Assembly: GCA_028554795.2 (NCBI GenBank)
Contig: CM068838.1
Coordinates: 89,209,944 to 89,273,943 of the forward strand
Reading direction: 5' to 3'
Length of the DNA stretch: 64,000 nucleotides
Origin: Sinohyriopsis cumingii
Lineage: Eukaryota; Mollusca; Bivalvia; Unionida; Unionidae
Shown here: positions 60,428 to 64,000 of the stretch, piece after piece
How the letters are laid out: each line of letters opens with the position of its first letter
Position numbering within the stretch: position 1 is the first letter of the stretch
Position numbers and translations under genes: made by a program
The notes under the pieces: generated by a model
The model's database searches: none
What the model was told of the DNA's origin: nothing
What the model saw: only the letters and a program-made list of their open reading frames with translations

Positions 60428-61548
60428 ATGGAAAAAGTCTTAGCCAGCATTTACTACGATCCGTCCCATCCTGCAGGTTACGCAGGAGTTCAAAAATTGT
60501 ATCGTGCTGCCAGAACGCGACTGAAAAATCTCCGTTTACCTCAAGTGCAACGATGGTTACAAGAACAAGCTACCTACACTTCACACAAACCCATTCGACG
60601 CAAGTTTTCCAGAAGTCGCACCCAAGTGGAAGGCATCGATCATCAATGGCAAGTCGATTTAGCCGATGTCTCCCATTTGGCCAGCTACAATCGCGGCTAC
60701 AAATATTTGTTTTGTGTCATCGACGTCTTTTCCAAATATGCCTGGGTCGTACCCTTGACTGCCAAATCGAGCAGCGGGTTAGTGCAAGCTCTGCAACGAG
60801 TGTTGAAACAAAGCGGTCGTCACCCTTTTCGATGGCAAACGGACAAAGGCACCGAATTTCTGAACCAAGCTTTCCAAAAAGAATTAAAGAAACGTGACAT
60901 TCATTTTTTTACCACCGAGAATCCCGAAACCAAAGCCAGCATCGTGGAACGTTTTCAACGCACTTTGAAAGAACGCATGTGGTAATATTTTACGCATCAC
61001 CACACTCTGAAGTACATCGACATTTTACCGCACCTGGTGCAAGCGTACAACCAAACTTACCATCGAAGCATCAAACGTGCCCCGCAAGACGTGACTCCCG
61101 AGAACGAAGTGTTAGTGTTTGAGCACCTATTTGGTACGTCCCCAACGAGGGCTGTCCCCAAGAAAAGTGGAGAGTTGGTCGTAGGAGATTGGGTGCGCAT
61201 TGGAAAACCAAACGCACTTTCGACAAAGGTTACTTATCTAACTGGTTATCTAACTGGACGACCGAATTGTTTCGTGTCACTGGACGAGTGCATGGCCGTC
61301 ATCCTGCCGTCTATAAATTGGAAGACATGAACGGAGAAGTGCTCAAAGGAACGTTTTATTTGCCCGAGTTACAACGTGTGACCAAAAAAGAAGACGACGT
61401 GTACGACATCGAAAGCATTCTCGAACGCAGAACCCGTAAAGTGGGTAAACGACGTGTCAAAGAAGTCAAAGTACGTTGGAAAGGATATCCACCCAGTTTT
61501 GATTCTTGGATCGACGCTTCGCAAGTCATCGACTATAAAAAGAAGTGA
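60428..61548 (+). pseudogene. int: Retroviral-type integrase with C-terminal chromodomain, broken
   Basis: The catalytic core holds Asp77 (HQWQVDLADVS), Asp139 (WQTDKGTEFLNQAF) and Glu174 (TKASIVERFQRTLKERM), with 34 residues between the second Asp and the Glu. An N-terminal helical region precedes it. The stop TAA at 60,983-60,985 falls right after the core. The same frame then continues (HHHTLKYIDILPHLVQAYN) to about 61,200. There a frameshift precedes the last frame, which holds an SH3-like segment, a 12-bp direct duplication (61,234-61,257) and a chromodomain (YDIESILERRTRK...VRWKGYPPSFDSW, 61,402-61,500). The chromodomain would direct insertion to methylated-histone chromatin in an intact element. 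This type of integrase is standard in Polintons. Confidence 0.93.
61534..61541 (+). promoter_or_regulatory. TATA box of the membrane-protein gene
   Basis: TATAAAAA overlaps the last integrase codons and lies 44 nt before ATG 61,578. Confidence 0.7.
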
Positions 61549-61577
61549 CCATCATGCTCTTTCACACAGACGCAGCT

Positions 61578-61967
61578 ATGTCGACCACTCCTTCACCTAG
61601 TTCTTCTGTGCAAGATTTACAAAAACAACCCTTGTGGGTGTGGTGTGGAGAACGTGTGCCTAAAACGCAAATCGTCTTTTTCTGCCAAATCTTCGTGGTG
61701 TATTGTGTCATCGGGGCAGCCATTGCCAATTTGAGTTTGCAACAAGGAGACAAACAATTGTGGACCATTTTATTAAGCAGTTGCATCGGTTATCTGCTTC
61801 CCAATCCCTTCCTGAAATTCTCCTCGAACGGGAACTACGGGAACCTTGTGTCCAGTGCCAGTGCCAGTCACCACTCCAATAACAACAACAACAACCCCAT
61901 TTTGGGCGGAGACACGCCTCTGACGTCCAGTAACCCCTCGGACAGCCACAGAACTCTGGAATTATGA
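61578..61967 (+). CDS. Two-transmembrane-segment Polinton protein
   Basis: Intact 129-aa frame. A Ser/Thr-rich start precedes PLWVWCGERVPKTQIVF and two membrane segments: FFCQIFVVYCVIGAAIANL (about residues 38-56) and LWTILLSSCIGYLLP (about 65-79). An Asn/Ser-rich polar tail follows. I recognise the pattern of a short two-TM protein with LSSCxGYLLPNP next to capsid genes in Polinton-like elements. A role in virion membrane or exit is inferred. I chose ATG 61,578 over the in-frame ATG at 61,554 because of its TATA spacing. Its TGA overlaps the next ATG by four bases (ATGA). Confidence 0.75.
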   Translation: MSTTPSPSSSVQDLQKQPLWVWCGERVPKTQIVFFCQIFVVYCVIGAAIANLSLQQGDKQLWTILLSSCIGYLLPNPFLKFSSNGNYGNLVSSASASHHSNNNNNNPILGGDTPLTSSNPSDSHRTLEL

Positions 61968-62898
61968 GTCACCAAAACCAATTTTACTTAACCTTACCCA
62001 GTGACAGTTCCATGGAGGTGTTTCCCAACAACACGTTGTGCTGTTACACGGCCAAATTAACTCAGGCCATCCCATTAGATCACGAAGCCCATTGGGAAGT
62101 GGCTTTAGTAGAAATCATTCACCCAACCCAAGTCCTCAATGTCCTTCCCAAACAAAATTTTTTTACGGTGGAAGTTCATGACGATTCAGTGCAACAGTAC
62201 TTGAATACCCATGTCAAATATGACAAGAAACCCCTAGCACAAAAAATCAAAAGTGGACCACCTATCACTTGTTCATTCCCCCAGGCTATTAGTTTAGTGG
62301 TCAACATTTGGTGAGCACCATAGCCTCCAGATTTAATGTCGTGTTTCTGAAAGCTTTGGAGAGTGTCAAAAAAAGTGTCACCCTGGAGTACCATACAATA
62401 GCTCGTCGCTTCCTCATGAAATTTCCTGAAGGGGGTAAAATCATGTCCATTTTATTTTGTCCTGAATTGTTTGCCATGTTGGGCGGGGACATGGAGCTGA
62501 GAAAGATAGTAGAACAAAAACCCGAATCAGCAGTCAATTACGACAACGATTCTTTTGCCAAGTTTTTTAGTGCCCCGGTAGAACTGAACCAAGGACTGAA
62601 TTTGATATTTGTGTACTCCGATGTGGTGGAGTACAACGTGGTGGGACACACCTCCGTACCGTTACTGCGTGTCATTCCTTTCAAAGTGGATTCTGCCACG
62701 GTCGCTGACGAGGAAGGTGGAAACACTTACCACGTCCACCGCGAATTTGTCCATCCTCACTATTTACCTGTCAGCAAGTCGTATTTGGACACGGTCAACA
62801 TTGCTATAAAAGGAGATCTGGGACACAATATTCCATTCACCAAAGGAAAAGTCACGGTGAAACTCCATTTTCGAAAACAGTTCTCTCACGACTCGTAA
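61964..62898 (+). pseudogene. Candidate minor capsid (penton-like) protein, broken
   Basis: The first frame (61,964-62,314) starts QNQFYLTLPSDSSMEVFPNN and contains AHWEVALVEIIHPTQ, a beta-rich pattern seen in Polinton minor capsid proteins. A frameshift near 62,250-62,275 leads to a frame with TAG at 62,290-62,292, which then stays open to TAA 62,896. The second part includes VVEYNVVGHTSVPLLRVIPF and a C-terminal beta-rich segment. The total of about 310 codons fits the family. The position directly before a pVI-like gene and the major capsid gene supports a virion role. Single jelly-roll pentons sit at capsid vertices. The assignment rests on position and motif memory. Confidence 0.65.
62805..62812 (+). 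promoter_or_regulatory. Possible TATA box inside the minor capsid gene
   Basis: TATAAAAG lies 97 nt before ATG 62,902, a longer gap than elsewhere in the element. Confidence 0.45.
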
Positions 62899-62901
62899 GT
62901 C

Positions 62902-63327
62902 ATGTATTCAGTGTACCGAGGCGTTGTTCGACAGCGAGGACACGGTTTAGGAGATATGTTAAAATCGGCCTTTCGTTCGGTGGCCCCGGTGTTGAAACCG
63001 ATGGTGACACGCGGATTGCACGCCTTGAAAGATGCGGCACTGACGCAAGGCAAAGAATTTCTCCAAAATGTCATCATCGACAAACAAAACCCTAAAGAAG
63101 CCTTCATGAGGGCAGGCAAAAATGTCTTGCTGCAAACGGGCAAAGACCTTTTGGGCCGACGAGAAACACCTATAAATGCCCTGCACGCTACCGAGTCAGG
63201 CATTCAGCAAGGACAAGGCAAAAAGAGACGACGAAGAAAACACCCTTTCACCAGACTTCACACGTCTAAAGCTAGAAAGACAAAGAAAAGAAGAACCGTT
63301 CGAGACTTAGACGTTTTCGATTACTGA
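62902..63327 (+). CDS. pVI-like glycine-motif basic virion protein
   Basis: Intact 141-aa frame that starts 3 nt after the preceding stop. The N-terminus YRGVVRQRGHGLGDMLKSAF is followed by an amphipathic helix and Lys/Ala-rich helices (GKEFLQNVIIDKQNPKEAF). The C-terminus is highly basic (KKRRRRKHPF, KARKTKKRRT). A GxGxG start followed by an FR...P pattern and an amphipathic helix recurs in proteins next to Polinton major capsid genes. The layout recalls adenovirus minor proteins that condense DNA or disrupt membranes. Exact equivalence is unproven. Confidence 0.7.
   Translation: MYSVYRGVVRQRGHGLGDMLKSAFRSVAPVLKPMVTRGLHALKDAALTQGKEFLQNVIIDKQNPKEAFMRAGKNVLLQTGKDLLGRRETPINALHATESGIQQGQGKKRRRRKHPFTRLHTSKARKTKKRRTVRDLDVFDY
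63171..63177 (+). promoter_or_regulatory. Possible TATA box for the major capsid gene
   Basis: TATAAAT lies inside the pVI-like gene, 171 nt before the capsid ATG. The gap is longer than in the rest of the element, so it is a weak candidate. Confidence 0.3.
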
Positions 63328-63341
63328 AAAGCAGAAAAAAA

Positions 63342-63696
63342 ATGATGCACCGAGAGTCCTGTGCTTGTTCCAAGTCAGAACTGGAACTGTTTGCCATGCC
63401 CCCCCCCCCCACCATGATGACCATGCAAGAATCCCAGTGGGTGGAATTTCATCCCGTCTCCTCTTTGACGAATTCCGCTCCCATCGAGTTTGAAATCAAA
63501 GGACAGCCCGAAGACTACATCGATCTGAATAGCAGTTACCTGTACTTGAAAGTGAAAGTGATCGAACCACCCAACGTTTTGTGACCATTATGCTTATCTT
63601 TTGTCTCAAGCTAGGAAACGTAGTGTCCATCAATGGCCTAATGACTTCCAACAGTGGAAATCACAATTTCATTCACAACGTTGTCAGCCCTGTTTA
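63342..63696 (+). pseudogene. Major capsid protein, N-terminal remnant only
   Basis: ATG 63,342 opens an 80-codon frame with a conserved start (CACSKSELELFAMPP, SQWVEFHPVSSL, PIEFEIKGQPEDYIDL). I recognise it as the double-jelly-roll major capsid family of Polintons, which includes nematode proteins annotated as transposon-derived F54H12.2. TGA at 63,582 ends the frame. A shifted frame keeps VVSINGLMTSNSG (about 63,621-63,660), which fits the next strand of the same domain, and then stops near 63,694. Only about 110 of the usual several hundred residues remain, directly followed by AT-rich 3'-UTR-like sequence. The core of the gene has been deleted. A poly-C tract (63,402-63,412) lies within the frame. 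Confidence 0.82.
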
Positions 63697-63858
63697 AAGT
63701 AGAGTGTGAATTGAAAAAAATGTTTGTGATTTGAAAAAAAATGTTTGATGTTATATTGTTGAATTATTATTAAAAATGTTAGAGTTATTCGTTAGTGTTA
63801 AGTGATTTTGAATAAAAAATGTGTTTTGAAAAAAAAATGCCTTTGTCTTTTGTTTGGC
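63697..63858 (+). terminator. AT-rich 3' flank with poly(A) signal
   Basis: AATAAA at 63,812-63,817, set in a repetitive tract of TTTGAAAAAAAATG-type units (63,710-63,840). It looks like the original 3' UTR of the capsid gene, brought close to the 5' part by deletion. Confidence 0.5.
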
Positions 63859-63864
63859 TATAAG
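63859..63864 (+). promoter_or_regulatory. TATA-like box of the last gene
   Basis: TATAAG lies 46 nt before ATG 63,905, matching the element's usual spacing. Confidence 0.45.
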
Positions 63865-63904
63865 AATGTTGATTCATGCTCTTTGATTTCTTACTATCCC
63901 TCTC

Positions 63905-64000
63905 ATGACACTCATTGAACGGTTCGGCTCTAAAACCGTGGAAGGATGTTTTCCTTCACGTCCGCGCTTTGACTTTAAGAACCGGGGTAGTTTCCAGTCT
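63905..64000 (+). CDS. Start of a further element gene, cut by the window end
   Basis: ATG 63,905 opens a frame that stays open for 32 codons to the window edge (TLIERFGSKTVEGCF, then a basic stretch). I do not recognise it. The missing Polinton gene expected in this part of the element is the adenain-like protease, but the visible residues neither support nor exclude that. Confidence 0.4.
   Translation, partial: MTLIERFGSKTVEGCFPSRPRFDFKNRGSFQS

Larger units (their letters stand above)
48605..64000 (+). mobile_element. Maverick/Polinton (adintovirus-like) element, left part, degraded
   Basis: In one block the element holds a protein-primed DNA polymerase B, a retroviral-type integrase with chromodomain, an A32/FtsK-type packaging ATPase, a two-TM protein, minor-capsid-like proteins and the N-terminus of the major capsid protein. 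That combination defines Polintons. Gene density rises from near zero to almost gap-free at 48,980. The left end lies at or before the minisatellite starting near 48,620. I could not define a terminal inverted repeat or target-site duplication, and the right end is beyond the window. At least eleven in-frame stops and several frameshifts show that this copy cannot be fully functional. No adenain-type protease is visible; it may lie to the right or be lost. Confidence 0.95.

Noticed and set aside
60428-61548. Endogenous retrovirus or LTR retrotransposon, from the integrase
   Set aside because: No reverse transcriptase, RNase H or LTR is visible, and the integrase lies among Polinton polymerase, ATPase and capsid genes.
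49438-62898. Programmed stop readthrough or an alternative genetic code for the in-frame stops
   Set aside because: All three stop codons are used, at unrelated contexts, together with frameshifts, a motif C change and a capsid deletion. Decay explains them more simply.
63905-64000. Calling the last partial frame an adenain-type protease
   Set aside because: Only 32 codons are visible and they show none of the protease's catalytic motifs. Position alone is not enough.

Overview
The window is metazoan nuclear DNA, most likely from a mollusc. This is an inference from the tRNA-derived SINEs, the very dense (TA)n, (GT)n and trinucleotide arrays, and canonical metazoan histone-type 3' stem-loops. 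About three quarters of it (1-48,600) is AT-rich intergenic sequence in which I find no convincing host gene. The last quarter (about 48,605 to the window end) is a Maverick/Polinton (adintovirus-like) element that carries virus-type genes and is damaged by scattered nonsense codons and frameshifts.

Region 1-48,600 is a patchwork of microsatellites, minisatellites with periods of 20-80 bp (240, 1,136, 5,500, 15,270, 20,280, 27,410, 31,275, 33,625, 37,250 and 42,255), and at least two SINE families. SINE family 1 has five copies, all on the minus strand, with (CA)n tails; two of them split minisatellites and have clear target-site duplications. SINE family 2 has about six copies on both strands, with a (CAA)n tail. 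A third tRNA-headed copy lies at 44,757. A 295-bp inverted duplication about 98% identical by eye (8,803-9,097 and 10,141-10,435) encloses a 1-kb spacer.

The Polinton runs left to right as follows: a subterminal 45-bp minisatellite; a divergent gene pair (76-aa basic protein, minus; Q/E-rich coiled-coil protein, plus), each ending in a histone-type stem-loop plus purine-rich element; a two-zinc-knuckle protein (minus); a protein-primed family B DNA polymerase; a BIR-domain (IAP-like) protein; a degenerate triplicated gene with an LPxEL motif (F-box-like); a tail-anchored unknown protein; a packaging ATPase; a lysine-rich basic protein; two small conserved element proteins; an integrase with a C-terminal chromodomain; a two-TM membrane protein; a candidate minor capsid protein; a glycine-rich/basic virion-type protein; a severely truncated major capsid protein; and the start of another gene at 63,905. 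The right end and terminal inverted repeats are not in the window.

The genes read as one replication-integration-packaging kit: polymerase for self-synthesis, integrase for insertion, ATPase and capsid genes for a virion, and an accessory block between polymerase and ATPase that looks host-directed. Most genes have a TATA box 45-65 nt before the ATG, so they appear to be individually promoted. Several genes are still intact, including the ATPase, membrane, zinc-knuckle and pVI-like proteins. The others carry a few lesions each, so this looks like a fairly young but dead copy.
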